Assembly (NCBI GenBank): GCA_033816765.1
Contig: CM066294.1
Span: 1,116,001-1,180,000 of the forward strand
Length of the DNA: 64,000 nucleotides
Source of the DNA: Nothopassalora personata
Taxonomy: Eukaryota > Ascomycota > Dothideomycetes > Mycosphaerellales > Mycosphaerellaceae
Reading direction: 5' to 3'
Under the pieces are notes generated by a model. That model worked only from the letters and a program-made list of their open reading frames with translations. It did no database searches and was not told where the DNA came from. Positions 32,501 to 43,700 of this stretch are shown piece after piece; the stretch's first letter is position 1, and each line of letters starts with the position of its first letter. The position numbers and the translations under genes are program-made.

Positions 32501-33110
32501 GATAGCGTACGGTTAGCGACCTAAGATTGCCCCTATACTAACTAGATCTCGAGACGAGACCTAGGGGGGAGAAGTACTAGTAGCGGTAATAGCTACGAGT
32601 CGTATACGAAAACTACGCGCTACACTCGAGGAGCGATAGAAGGCTATAGTAGAAAGCTAGGCTCGCTACTATAATAAGACCTACTAAGCTAAGACCTACC
32701 GCGTAGGTAACTTAGTCCTATTGTTAACGAAGAACCTTAAGTTAGTAGTGCTAAAGAAGAAGATAGGTCCGAAGTTCATCGGCCTATACCGTATTACGGA
32801 CGCTATCGGTTCGTAGGCGTACCGCCTAGCGCTACTAGCCGACTTAAGGCTCTATAATGTCTTCTATATCTCTCTCCTCAAGCCGTATATCGGTAGCGAT
32901 GAGGATAGACCCGTACCCCCTCTAGCTAATAAGGACGGAGAGTATAAGGTAGAGGTAGTACTAGATAGGCGTAAGCGTAAGGGTAAGCTATAGTATCTAG
33001 TCTAGTAGAAGGACTAGCTAGAGGAGTATAATAGCTAGGAACCGGCGGAGGGCCTCGCGAATGCGGATCGTATAGTAGCCAACTATAAGGCGTTAAGGAG
33101 AAGCAAATGA
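29540..33110 (+). pseudogene. Element B pol remnant with chromodomain
   Basis: Recognisable pieces in order: a protease-like region ending PLVILGRP; reverse transcriptase at 30264-30539 ([34 protein letters not shown]); a YLDN motif where YLDD is expected (GAT to AAT); RNase H; integrase; and a chromodomain near 32940-33110 (VVLDRRKRKGKL, then YLV, then EPAEGLANADRIVANY). Dozens of TAG/TAA occur where Gln or Trp is conserved. Non-functional. Confidence 0.85.
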
Positions 33111-33149
33111 GACTAGTATAGGAGCACTAGAGCATAAATAAAACTTTTC

Positions 33150-34200
33150 TTAACTATAAACAAAATAAAAGCTAAAGAGTAGCGCGCCTACTAGGGGCTA
33201 CGTAGAGTAGTAGTAGGCGAGGAGCCCGCGAGCAGCGTGTAAGGCGAGCGCCTCAGTTGTCGTTACGTAGTAACTTAGGTAGGAACGCCTAGTCGGCGGT
33301 AGTAGTGTTAATGTTCTACGCCTATAGGAACTAGGACTACGGTTAGTAGGGTACACGTATACAAGGAACATACGACTTACGGCGCGGCCGAGTTCGAACA
33401 GCCTATTAAGGTCGCGGTTCTACTCCTACTAGAGCGCGAGGGCTTCGGCGGCGGGGGCGGCGGCAGTAGTAGCGGCGGTAGAAGCATGTATACGGGTTTC
33501 CCCGGCACGCTTATGCTTATAGGCATTAAATTGCCTAATAGCCTATAGAAAGGGTTAGCCGAAGCATAGGAGACGTACTAGAGCCCCGTACGCGAGTAGT
33601 AGTCGACTCGTAGGAGCGAAGTAGCGACTTACCTCCGTAATGTCGTTACCTAGCTAGGCATATAGGCGGATCTACTCTACTAGCTCCTACTACTAGAGGT
33701 CTATAGGCGCCTAGCCCATTATGGCCGTAAGGAAGTCGCGCTAAGAGCGCGCGGCGCGTAGGCGACTTACTAGCGAGGCGATAGCGTAGCTAGTGTTAGG
33801 TACGTAGCTATGTCTATTACGCCTATAGCGGCTACACTTCCTTAGGAGCTCGCCGGTAGTGATACTATTATAGTTATCGGCTTCGTCTAGTAAGTAGTTA
33901 GTATACGAATCATAGGCGGCGCGCGTAGAGACTTACCCCTAACGAAGTATAGGAGGCACCGTATATACATGTTAATCCGCTACGAGAGCTTAGTAGCGGG
34001 CGAGGGCGTTAGTAGCTACGAGGGTAATGCTAGTCGCTTACGACTACTAGGCGTTCTAGGTGCGTTACGTACTAGAGCCGCCTAGCGGCGCTCGTCTTCT
34101 AAGGGGCTAGTAGTACTATTACTACTAGTACTACTAGAGGAGGCGGAGCGGCTAGAGAATGGCGGCGAGGAGGGCCCGTCCGACATAATAATGATAATAA
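33150..34200 (-). pseudogene. Possible antisense ORF of element B
   Basis: Between pol and the purine tract of B, the minus strand keeps one frame from ~34200 down to a TAA at 33152-33150. It is interrupted only by TAG/TAA and has stretches of up to ~65 codons without stops (for example AAYDSYTNYLLDEADNYNSI). The N-terminal part would be Gln-rich. No family recognised. RIP makes TGA rare in every frame, so absence of TGA is weak support. A plus-strand frame cannot be excluded. Confidence 0.3.
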
Positions 34201-34477
34201 TAATACTAGCGAGGCGCTTACGGTACGGGTGCGGTACGGGTACGTAGTAGTAGTACGACGAAGGTAGTGCGCTAGGGAACGTGCTAGAGAATAGGGCTAG
34301 GTTAGGCTAGAGTTTTATGCCCCTAACTAGCTACGTCGGTATAGTAACTAAGCCTTACTTACCTATACCTATATAACGACACGTACGTAACCCGTATGTA
34401 GGCCGCATAGTAACTATAGTTCTAGAAGTACGTAGGAACCTCTACGTAGTAACTAGCGAGCTAAGGACAGCTCGCAC

Positions 34478-34488
34478 GGGAGGGGAGG
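34478..34488 (+). other. Element B polypurine tract
   Basis: GGGAGGGGAGG shortly before the 3' LTR. Confidence 0.7.
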
Positions 34489-34492
34489 CAAT

Positions 34493-34688
34493 TGTAAGGG
34501 GCAGCCTAGTAGCTAACCCTTACATGTAGCCTTATATGTAACATACGGTCGCGACCGGCTACTAAGCCGCACGTGACACGTATACGTACACCTTGCGACG
34601 CGCGATGCGTCTTAAACAAAAGGCAAGAATTAGTTCATCTACGACTAGTAGGTCGTAGGCGTGCTATACATTACGACATCCCTTAATA
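34493..34688 (+). repeat. Element B 3' LTR
   Basis: 196 bp starting TGTAAGG. Differences from the split 5' copy are transitions. Followed by TSD AGTAT (34689-34693). Confidence 0.92.
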
Positions 34689-35684
34689 AGTATAGTAGAT
34701 ATTATTAAGTAGACTCCTATAAACTAGCTTAGTAGTACTAGTAATGTCTTTAGTAGTAGAACTAGTTCTAGTAATACTAACGATTCTAATAAGCGTCCTC
34801 CTAGTAATAGTAGAAAGGGCCTACCTATATCTAGTAGGCTCTCTAAGCGTAAGACCCTTATTAAGGCACTTAGACTAGTTAAGTAAATTATCGATAGTAA
34901 GCGTAAGATTACTAAGAGGAATATAACTGTTAGGATCCGCTATGACGTTATTATAACATAGGCTTAGTATCTTTATAGTAATGTCTCTCTCGTTATAAAG
35001 GTAGTGAATCTAAATAGTATATAGTGTATACTTGAAATAAGTTAAGCACGAGGCTCCTATCTACTTATAAAAGAGCGTCGTCTATATAGTGCTATGTCTT
35101 AGCTTAATCTATCCTACTCTACCCGCTCCCTTAGGATCTGTCCGCTAGATCCCCTAGGGTAATAGAGCGCTCTGTCTCGGATATATCTACTAGTGCGTTG
35201 GTATCGATTAGTTAGTCCTAAGCCTCCCCGGATCGATCCGTAACAATAACCTTATAGCTTACTATAGTATCCCTTAAGGTTACCTTCTATAAGAAGAAGC
35301 TTCTAACTACTAAGGGTAGTATTACTAACCTACTAAACTAGGGTTAGATTAACGCGGATACCTAGGACTTCGATTATATAATAGTCGATCCTTAAGGTCG
35401 TATCTCTAATACTATAACTATAAACCTTAATAGTAGTTAGAACTACCTTCCTACCTTATAGGCTTCCGCTATAGACTATCTTATTTAGCACTTCGGTAGC
35501 GTATATAACCGCTATAAGGAGAGATCTAACCTTCCCTTTACTAGCTACTATACTATTCTAGGATAGTTTAAGGGCTACTATACTAACTACGCTCTTAATA
35601 ATTACTATAATAAGTATAGCTTCTTTTCTCTAAGGACCCTATAGTAGAGTACTACTAGTCTATCTAGAACCTACTAGTAGCTAG
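34689..35684. other. Unexplained RIP-mutated block (left part)
   Basis: It lies between B and E and is split by solo LTR H. On the plus strand one frame reads across the H insertion site once H and one TSD are removed (SKRKITKRNI, then LKVTFYKKKLLTTKG), with Ser/Arg-rich text before it. Its composition differs from the neighbouring Copia pol. It may be an extra part of C or another buried insertion. No family recognised. Confidence 0.35.
34928..35245. mobile_element. Solo LTR H
   Basis: 318 bp, starts TGTTAGG and ends CCGTAACA, flanked by perfect 5-bp TSD ATAAC (34923-34927, 35246-35250). Its ends resemble solo LTR G. RIP-mutated. Confidence 0.8.
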
Positions 35685-36077
35685 TATTGACGACTGATTA
35701 GTTATGTTAACCTTAGGTTTGGTTATGTTAACCTTAGGTTTAGAGGGAGGGTTCCTTAGGTCTAACTTGCCCCTATTTCATTTAGGTTTAATTAGACATT
35801 TAGGTGAGCTAGCGGGACTAGTATAGCTATTAAGATATATACTGCGCAGTTAAGCATTGTAAGCGTAGTATTAAGGTAACAATTCAATTTATACCTCTCG
35901 AGTAGAGGGTATAGGGGTTTAGGTCCGCTAATCCTCTTATTTTATCCGGCTGCTGCGCTACTCGTCACGTGACCTGATTTCACGGTCCCGGGACCGGCAA
36001 ATACCTCTACTTACATAAGCACCGCTCTACACTACTACAACTTAGACAGGCCTATATAGGGTAGTTAGTAGACATTA
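35685..36077 (+). repeat. Element E 5' LTR
   Basis: 393 bp, same length as the right copy. Differences are transitions. Contains a GC-rich palindrome at 35977-36002. Confidence 0.88.
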
Positions 36078-36140
36078 TTTTAGTAGTTAATAAGGGGGGA
36101 TATTAAGTGTACACCCGGTGGCGTATTAGCATCTAGTTTG

Positions 36141-36330
36141 TAAGGTTAAAATCACGGTTCAAGGTCTAAGGTTTACGGTTAAGGTTATCACTTAAGGTCA
36201 AGGTTTAAGGTTAAGGTTCAAGGTTAAGGTTTAAGGTTAAGGTTCACGGTTAAGGTCGACTAAGGTCAAAAACACTTAAGGTCTAAGGTATTTAGCAATA
36301 ATCACGGTCATAAGGTCCTATTAAGTAACA
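36141..36330 (+). repeat. Degenerate AAGGTT/TTAAGG repeats in element E leader
   Basis: About twenty degenerate hexamer-like units (AAGGTT, AAGGTC, ACGGTT) between the 5' LTR and gag. They resemble telomere-like repeats, but not TTAGGG. Confidence 0.8.
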
Positions 36331-36453
36331 ACTAGTATTAGCACATTCTAAAGTAAGCACTACGTAACAATAGATACGGCTGCATTACTAGAAAAACTTA
36401 GTACCTTTACCGACATAGGTAGAGGCTACGAACAGCCTATAAACCCTACGAAA

Positions 36454-38190
36454 ATGGAAGGGGTCTATAGGGATTCTGTCCCTTATAAGGGGATAGAGGA
36501 ATCGGAGGAAGGGGAAACACCTAAATCTAGTAAGGAAGGGAGAAGCGGAACTAGCGCCGCTAAATTAGGTATAGGTGTAGGAACGAATAGCACAATTAGA
36601 ATGGATGCTATAACTGCCCTCTTTAGACGATTAGCAGTAGCAATAGAAAACGCTAGCCCTCGCTTTCTACCTCTAGGAGGTGCTAAGAATCCGTTCTTTA
36701 ATGGCACCAATGCTACTAAGTTCTAGGAGCGGTTTAGCGACCTAATAGACTAGTATCCGCCTCGGGCATCTATTAAGAAGGATGATTTCTAGGGTAGGTT
36801 TAAGCGCAATTACGAAACTACTATCCGGCGCGTAGTTATAAGGCTGCCTAGGTAGCTCACTAACAAGGCACGTTTTAGGAGGGCGTTCTTATTAGAGTTC
36901 TTAAGGTTTAACGCCTACTCGATGTTAGGGAGTCGGGAATATCTTAACGAGATTGTTAGGGCGTAGTAAGGTAAGAGGCCTAAAGAATAAGATGTGAAGG
37001 AATTCATCCGCCTATTTATATCCTTAAGTGACCTAATTAAACCTAAGGATTTAGATAATAGCTCCCGGAGTCGCCTCCTCATTTAGGGATTACTAGAGGG
37101 AGTCGCGAAAGCGGTCTACAAGGCTTACGGGCTTTACCTAAAGTAACCTAAGAAGTTTAGGGACTTTTAGAGGATCCTCGATAAAGCTGCTAGCATCGTA
37201 GATAGTAAGGAGGGATAGAAAGCTAGATATATAGATTTCCCTCTTACTTTACCTTAGCTATACCGCTTAGTCGTAAAGTAAATGCCGCGCCTTAAGCCTA
37301 AGATTAACACGCTTAAGAAGGCTACTTCTAGGACTGTTGTTAATGATGACCTCATCTAGAAGGTAGCTAAAATGAGCATACGTGCATACTAGCGCGGTCG
37401 CGTCGCGGACGCGGGTGCCTTCTACCCGAGCGAGAATTAACGCTCTATACAACCGGAGAGGTACGACCTAGACACTAAACTGTAGGTTTACGCAATGTAG
37501 TGTCCCCTATCGTAGAATTGCGAATAGTCTAAAGCGATAGATAGTTATTGCTACAACTGTAGCAGTTCGAAGCACTAGGCTAGTAACTGTAGGGCAATAA
37601 GGTCCTTAATATCTCGGGGCTACGTACACCTCGCCCCGAACAACTAGTAGTATCTAGGGAAAGAAGGCGATCCGCGTCCTACTAAGTTTAACTTTCGGAG
37701 GGACTATAGTAAACCGAAACTGCTCTATATGCTCCCTCTACTCGAAGAACATTATAGGCTAATCGAGTTTAATAACTAGTATAAGATTTCTACACTACGT
37801 AAGTAATAGATAGGTAGGGACTATACTAGGGTAATAAAGGTTACGCCTCCTAATTATTCTAAGCTCCCTCCTAACTTTAGGCATTTAATAGAGTATAGCC
37901 CTTAGGACGTACGGTCTAGCTAAATAGAGAAGGCTACTAGTATATATTAGGTCTTATTCAGAGAAAGTGAAGTGGAGTAGGCGGTCCACTTAGGCGAGCT
38001 TAACGAGGTATCTACCTATCCTATGCAGTCTAACAAAGTGAAAGGGAAGGCACCCGTAGGCATTCTAAAGAATCCGTACCCGAGGACCCGGTCCTTAGCC
38101 TAGGATCTACGAGCCCGAGCTAAGGCTACTAAGAAAGTTCGCCTACAATTAGAATAGGAGATCCGGCAAGCTGAGATTAACTAGTAGGAG
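36454..38190 (+). pseudogene. Element E gag remnant, part 1
   Basis: One mostly continuous plus frame with TAG/TAA interruptions: Glu/Lys-rich start (36454), capsid-like text (LEFLRFNAYSMLGSREYLNE, FIRLFISLSDLIKP) and a knuckle-like CYNCSSSKHQASNC-type motif near 37550 after allowing RIP. Interrupted at 38190 by element D. No clear identity beyond retroelement Gag. Confidence 0.65.
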
Positions 38191-38351
38191 TGTGACGGCC
38201 CATGGCCGCACAGCGAGTGAACGTGGCGAGTTACGTGACCGGGCCCGGGCCGACCCGCGTGCCTCGGCTTGTATATTAACTTCTCGCGCCTCGCGCACCT
38301 CTTAGATAGCTTGTCTAACAACTTCGTACTACCTAAGCAGGTGCCCTTACA
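38191..38351 (+). repeat. Element D 5' LTR
   Basis: 161 bp, TGTGACGG to CCCTTACA. Confidence 0.95.
38272..38321 (+). promoter_or_regulatory. Element D promoter and presumed transcript 5' end
   Basis: TATATTA (38272-38278) lies ~35 nt upstream of GTCTAACAA (38313-38321), the 9-mer complementary to the primer-binding site. Confidence 0.55.
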
Positions 38352-38353
38352 CT

Positions 38354-38362
38354 TTGTTAGAC
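38354..38362 (+). other. Element D primer-binding site (self-priming)
   Basis: TTGTTAGAC, two bases after the LTR, is the exact reverse complement of GTCTAACAA in the LTR. Same spacing and length as in element A. Confidence 0.6.
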
Positions 38363-38580
38363 CGTTCTTTTCCGCAGACAAGCTGCGAAGGATCTGCGAA
38401 GGGCAGATCAAGTAACGCGACAAGCGCGTTGAGTCCACAGGCCGAGTGCGACTCCAAGAAAAGTGCGACGACAAACGCACTCAAGTTAAGTCAACAAACG
38501 CACGCAGAGAAGACGTGCCCAAGTTAAGTCAACACCCCAAGTCAACAAGCGCGACACCCCATCGCGCCCAAGGTAACGAG

Positions 38581-40767
38581 ATGGTGCGTCAGAATGGACG
38601 CCAGTCGCTGCTGGCAATGCGACCAGTGGTGCAACGCGAGTCGGTGCTCAACACACAGACTCAAGGTCGCGATGCGACGCAAGAGCAAGAACAAGACCGC
38701 CAGTATCAGAAGATGATTGAACTAGGCAAGCCCGTCACTGATCCACAGCCATACCTCAACATCAGCGATTTCCTACACGACGACGAGATCATCGAGGAAG
38801 AAGGCAAGGAGGCTATGGTAGCCGTGGACTACATGGACGATGCAGCGACGGACGAAGCAGAAGAGGGAGCCGAGGAAGCACAACAAGTCGCGAAGACCTA
38901 TCGAGCGACACTCAAGTCCCTCACTCAACTCGATATCGAGAAGTTCGAGAAGCTGTACGGCAGCGACGTTTCCGCACCTCCCGCCATCCACTTCATCCTC
39001 CGCCGCGGCGAACAGGAATACCGCAACGTCTCGAAGCTTGCAGAGATGTTGTACACGAGCTGTCACCAGAGCCAAGAATATGGAGACAAAGTTCAGAAGG
39101 AACTCGACAAGGTTCAAAAGGATCTCGGGGATGCGAAGAAGCAGGTGTCGAACTTGGACAAGTTACTGAAGGCCTCCGATGCCCAGCAAAAGGACCTGCG
39201 CGACCACCTGGCTAAAGTCACCGCCGATCGTGACACCGCCAGCGCTGAGCGCGACACAGTTATCAAGGACCTGGACACCGTCAAGATCGAACTCGATGCA
39301 CTTAAGGCCCTGCCCATTCCAACTGACTCCCAGAAAGCGTACGAGCATGCCAAGCAAGCAATGGTCTGGGTCAAGGAGCGAGAGGCTCGCATTGGAGAGC
39401 TGGAGCGTGAAGTGGACAACTACGAAGAAGCCGTTGCCGATCACGAGCGCGACATCCAAGCCCTTCGCAACGCGCATGCTAAGGAGCTCGAAGCAGCCGA
39501 GCAGCGTGGGCGCACCGAAGCACGAGGCAAGGATCGTCGCTCCTCGCTCTCACGTTCCATCTCTCGTCGACGTGCTGGAAGAGAGCCATCACCGCCGAAG
39601 GACCAAGGCAGGACTGGCAAGCAGTCCAGCGGCGGAGACTCATCCGATGAGTCAGGTGAAGAGGTTAGCAAGAAGGACAGGGCTGGCAAGCAGCGCAAGA
39701 GCAGGAAGCCGAGATACGATCCGGATAGCAGTGACAGCAGCAGCAGCAGTAGCAGCGACGAGTCCTCAGACGATGACCGCCGCGCTCGCCGCCGCAAGTC
39801 CAAGAAGACCAAGAAGGTCACCAAGATCAACTTCAACAACATCCTGGACATCGACGAGTCACTCGATCGTCCTTGGAAGACGGACCGAAGTGTCGAAGGC
39901 CCCAAGCATAAGTTTCAAGGCGACCTCAGCAAGGAAGGCGACCTGAAGGGACCATCGCTTGAGAAGTGGCTCAGCGCACTGGAGACCAAGCTCGCCGCCA
40001 CCACGTTCCGTGACAAGGATGCCGTGCTCAAGTTCATACTGGATTACACCGACGGAGGCGCTTGGGCGCTGCTCAACCCGAAGGTTCCATCCATCGCAGG
40101 CATCATGAGCGGAAGCGAGCGCCCGTATTCATCAGTCAACAAGATGATGAAGTCCCTCATCGAGTGGTACGGCGATCGCAACCCCGTCGGCCGCGCTCGC
40201 GACAACATGGCTGTGTTGAAGCAGCCAGAGGACAACTCCAAGGACTCCTTCGCCGAACTCTACCGCGAGTGGCGCCGTTATGCCAACTTGATGCGCATGA
40301 CCGGAGAAGACGCTATGGACAACCTCATGCGCAAGCTCAACTACCGCTATCTGATCCGCTATCAGCAAGCAAACCCTAAGACCCTCAGCGAAGCAGTCGA
40401 TGCCCTGTTCAAGGCTGAGGAGGATTTCAAGGTCGCCGAGACTCTTCACCCGAAGAAGAAGTCTACGGCCAAGAAGGACGACAAGAAGGACGACAAGAAG
40501 GACGACAAGCCCAACGGCACCACTCCAGCCGGATCTGGCGGAGGCGGCTCAAAGAATCGCCGCAAGGTGGACCGCCTGCCATGGGACTCTCGCCCAGCTG
40601 AGTTCAAGCACCTCACTCTTCTTGACGACGCTGAGACTGAGCGTTGCATGAAGGAGAGACTGTGCAAGAAGTGCCGCAAGCCAGGTCACCAGCTGACCGA
40701 CAAGGAGTGTGAGCTCTGGAACTACCAGATGCCACCGCGCCCGACTACCCAGTCGGAAAAAGCCTAG
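38581..40767 (+). CDS. Element D Gag polyprotein
   Basis: 728 aa from the first in-frame ATG at 38581 to TAG 40765-40767; the frame is open further upstream. Coiled coil at ~155-320 (KVQKELDKVQKDLGDAKKQV and on). A Ser/Asp/Arg-rich linker follows (~335-450), then a capsid-like region (~450-640) with GPSLEKWLSALETKLAATTF. A Lys/Asp repeat comes next, and a zinc knuckle CKKCRKPGHQLTDKEC with CX2CX4HX6C spacing at ~695. It forms the particle and packages RNA. A candidate slippery site overlaps its end. Confidence 0.9.
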   Translation: MVRQNGRQSLLAMRPVVQRESVLNTQTQGRDATQEQEQDRQYQKMIELGKPVTDPQPYLNISDFLHDDEIIEEEGKEAMVAVDYMDDAATDEAEEGAEEAQQVAKTYRATLKSLTQLDIEKFEKLYGSDVSAPPAIHFILRRGEQEYRNVSKLAEMLYTSCHQSQEYGDKVQKELDKVQKDLGDAKKQVSNLDKLLKASDAQQKDLRDHLAKVTADRDTASAERDTVIKDLDTVKIELDALKALPIPTDSQKAYEHAKQAMVWVKEREARIGELEREVDNYEEAVADHERDIQALRNAHAKELEAAEQRGRTEARGKDRRSSLSRSISRRRAGREPSPPKDQGRTGKQSSGGDSSDESGEEVSKKDRAGKQRKSRKPRYDPDSSDSSSSSSSDESSDDDRRARRRKSKKTKKVTKINFNNILDIDESLDRPWKTDRSVEGPKHKFQGDLSKEGDLKGPSLEKWLSALETKLAATTFRDKDAVLKFILDYTDGGAWALLNPKVPSIAGIMSGSERPYSSVNKMMKSLIEWYGDRNPVGRARDNMAVLKQPEDNSKDSFAELYREWRRYANLMRMTGEDAMDNLMRKLNYRYLIRYQQANPKTLSEAVDALFKAEEDFKVAETLHPKKKSTAKKDDKKDDKKDDKPNGTTPAGSGGGGSKNRRKVDRLPWDSRPAEFKHLTLLDDAETERCMKERLCKKCRKPGHQLTDKECELWNYQMPPRPTTQSEKA
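40755..40761 (+). promoter_or_regulatory. Candidate -1 frameshift site GGAAAAA
   Basis: In gag phase it reads G GAA AAA GCC TAG. A -1 slip leads into AGC CTA GTC, the frame of pol. It is not a strict XXXYYYZ but resembles GGA-type slip sites known from retroviruses. Confidence 0.5.
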
Positions 40768-40775
40768 TCCACTCG

Positions 40776-43700
40776 TTGAGCGCAACAACCAGTGGACTGG
40801 ATACGAACACGTCAACGTCAAGGCCGAAGTCAGAAGGGATTGGGGAAGGTGATCTCAGAATATCATCCCATTCCTTACGAATGGTGCACATAGAGCACAA
40901 CCCTGTAATAGGATCACACCTAGTGGTGCCTTGCACAGCGAATGGAAAATATGCATTCTCATTCCTTGATGACGGAGCCAATTCAAACTACGTTGACATC
41001 GTATATGCGCGAAAGAATGACCTGCCACTCTCGAAGCTGGACAGCCCATTGGCACTGGGCCTCGCCGACATGTCCACTGCAAAGCAAATGATCGAATACC
41101 GTACGGAGCTCACCCTGGAGATCAACGGGCACTCCGAAGTGATCAATGCCTGGCTCACCAACCTCGAATACGACATCGTCTTGGGGAGACCATGGCACGA
41201 CAAGCATCAACCAGGCCTGCATTATGAGTCCGGCACTATGACGCTCGATTCTCAACACTGCAAGGACAACTGCCTGTCCGGAAAGGAAGCGACGTGGGTG
41301 CAGTCAGTCAATGATCAAGACCAGAACCCAGTCCTTACGTTCCAGACCCACGAGGAGCTTCCTAGCAAGTACCGCTCGGCAACCGTGGAAGAAGATGACG
41401 AAGGAGATGTCACTTGGCAGCACGCCCGTCTGCCACTGCCGGCTGACGGCGAAGACACCATCAAGCGCATGACAACGCGCGGCCCTGGAAAAGTTCGCCG
41501 GGCTGCTAAGAGACTCGAAGCAAAGGAAGCAAAGGCCGCTGTGGCAGCAGCAGTAGCAGCAGCTGCCGAAGCCGCAGCTCAACAAGCAGAAGAGCCTAAG
41601 AAGAACATCGACATCAAAGAAGTCAATGCAGACTACTTCGTGCGCCTCGCCAAGCAAAAGGGCGCGCAAGTTCACCTGATGTATGTCTATGACCCCAAGG
41701 TGGAGCAGCAGCGAGCGGGCGACTCGCTTGCCGCTTGCGCCATGACGGCGCACAACATGAAGACAGTTGCTGGAGGCAACTGTAAGATGCTGTCAGACGA
41801 AAAGACGATCTCAAGGCTGAACGCGCGTGCCGCTGCATTCATACCAGCATCAGAACGTGTAGCCCCAACACTCCGTTCCTGCAAGATGCACGCACAAGCA
41901 GACGTGGACAAGTTCATGAAAGTCAACGACCAAGAGATCGATCCAAAGGACCACCTTATGCCAACATACCACGAGTTCGCTGATTGCTTCTCGAAGAAGG
42001 CTTCAGAAGAGCTTCCGCCACACCGGCCTGGGATTGACCATGAGATCAAGCTGAAACCCGATGCCGTGCCACCCTTCAAGCGACCATACCGCATGTCTAA
42101 GCAAGAAGACGAGATCATCAAGCACTGGACTGACGAACAGATCGCCCAAGGCAAGATCCGCAAGAATGAAGGCCGCGCCGATGCTGCATCTCCGTGCCTT
42201 ATCGTCAAGAAGCCAGGAGGTGGGTTGAGAGTATGCGTTGATTACAGAGCCCTCAATGCACTTACCATCAAGTCAAGATACCCTATTCCCCTGATGCAGG
42301 ACACCTTGAACCGCATCGCAGGAAAGAAGTGGTTTACGAAGCTAGATGTGATTGCAGCATTCAACCGCATCCGCATCGCAAAGGGGCATGAGTGGATGAC
42401 AGCGTTCACTACCCGCTATGGGCAGTTCGAATGTCTAGTCATGCCATTCGGCCTATGCAACGCCCCAGGAACGTTCCAAGCTTATGTGAACGACACACTA
42501 CGGGAGTTCCTAGATGACTTTGCATCAGCCTATCTAGATGATATCCTCATCTTTAGCGACACGCTTGAAGAGCACATTGGACATGTGAAGAAGGTGCTAG
42601 GGCGCTGCAGAGACGCAGGCCTGCAACTTGATATCAAGAAGTGTGAATTCCACACCCAATCGACCAAGTACCTTGGCCTTATTATTGGCAAGGACGGCAT
42701 CTCCATGTGCCCGGAGAAGGTGAGAGCAGTGCAAGAATGGGAAACACCTCGTAATGTCACGGATGTGCTTGCATTCAACGGATTCGCTGGCTTCTATCGA
42801 CGATTCATCAAGAACTACAGCAAGATAACACTGCCGCTTACCCGCCTCACCAAGAAAGACGTGCCATGGCAATGGACGGCAGAGTGCCAAGCAGCGTTCG
42901 ACGGCCTCAAGAAAGCATTCACCGATGCAGAAGGAGAAATCCTCGCAGTCTTCCAGCATGGGCTGGAGACAGTGCTTGAGACTGACGCTTCGGACTTCGT
43001 CACCGCAGCGGTCCTCTCCCAACGTCATAATGGCATCTTGAGACCAGTGGCATATCTGTCTAAGAAGATGTCACCCCAGGAATGCAACTACGACATCTAT
43101 GACAAAGAGTTGCTCGCTATTGTCAAAGCGTTCGAAGAATGGCGTCCTGAGCTGGCAGCAGGTGACATCGATGACAAGGACTGCGTGGGCAGCGATTGCG
43201 AGAACTTCCTGGCCGACCCAAGTGGCAAGCCAGTGCTCGTCTACTCAGACCACAAGAACCTTGAGTACTTCATGACCACGAAGGAACTCAACCGGCGCCA
43301 AGCACGCTGGGCAGAATTCCTATCGCAATTCCACTTCAAGATCATCTACAGACCAGGAGTGCAGGGAGGCAAGCCCGATAGCCTTACCCGCCGCTCACAA
43401 GATGCGATACGCAAGGACGAGGATGATCCCCGGCACACGCAGCAGCATCGCGTGTTGCTAGGACCCGAATTGTTTATGCCGAACTTGTTAGCCAGCAGAA
43501 TCCTACAACTCGCGGCATCGGAAGCCACCGGCGTTGTGGATGAGGACCTACAACGCGACATCCGATCCCTATACGAACAGCAAGAACCACAAGAGGCCCT
43601 GCAACAGCTGGCAGCTGGCGACAAGGTGAAGATGCTCCACAGGCACAAGATCGACCCTAAGCACGCGATGGCAGTAGATGGAATGATCTACGTCAAGAAC

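Larger units (their letters stand above)
20614..34688 (+). mobile_element. Element B: RIP-degraded Gypsy chromovirus, interrupted by element A
   Basis: 196-bp LTRs. The 5' LTR is split (20614-20647 plus 28029-28190) by element A; the 3' LTR is 34493-34688. The 5-bp TSD is AGTAT (20609-20613 and 34689-34693). The internal region reads gag with zinc knuckle (~29220), protease, reverse transcriptase (~30260-30660), RNase H (~31020-31400), integrase (~31800-32500) and chromodomain (~32940-33110), in plus orientation. Frames are punctured by TAG/TAA where Gln or Trp codons are expected. CpA and TpG are scarce while CpG stays common, the classical RIP signature. About 1.4 kb of further sequence lies between pol and the 3' LTR. 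Confidence 0.88.

Noticed and set aside
36141..36330. Interstitial telomere
   Set aside because: Unit is AAGGTT-like and degenerate, not TTAGGG, and lies inside a retroelement leader.
36483..36710. Antisense ORF in element E gag
   Set aside because: Opposes the plus-strand Gag frame that continues through the element.
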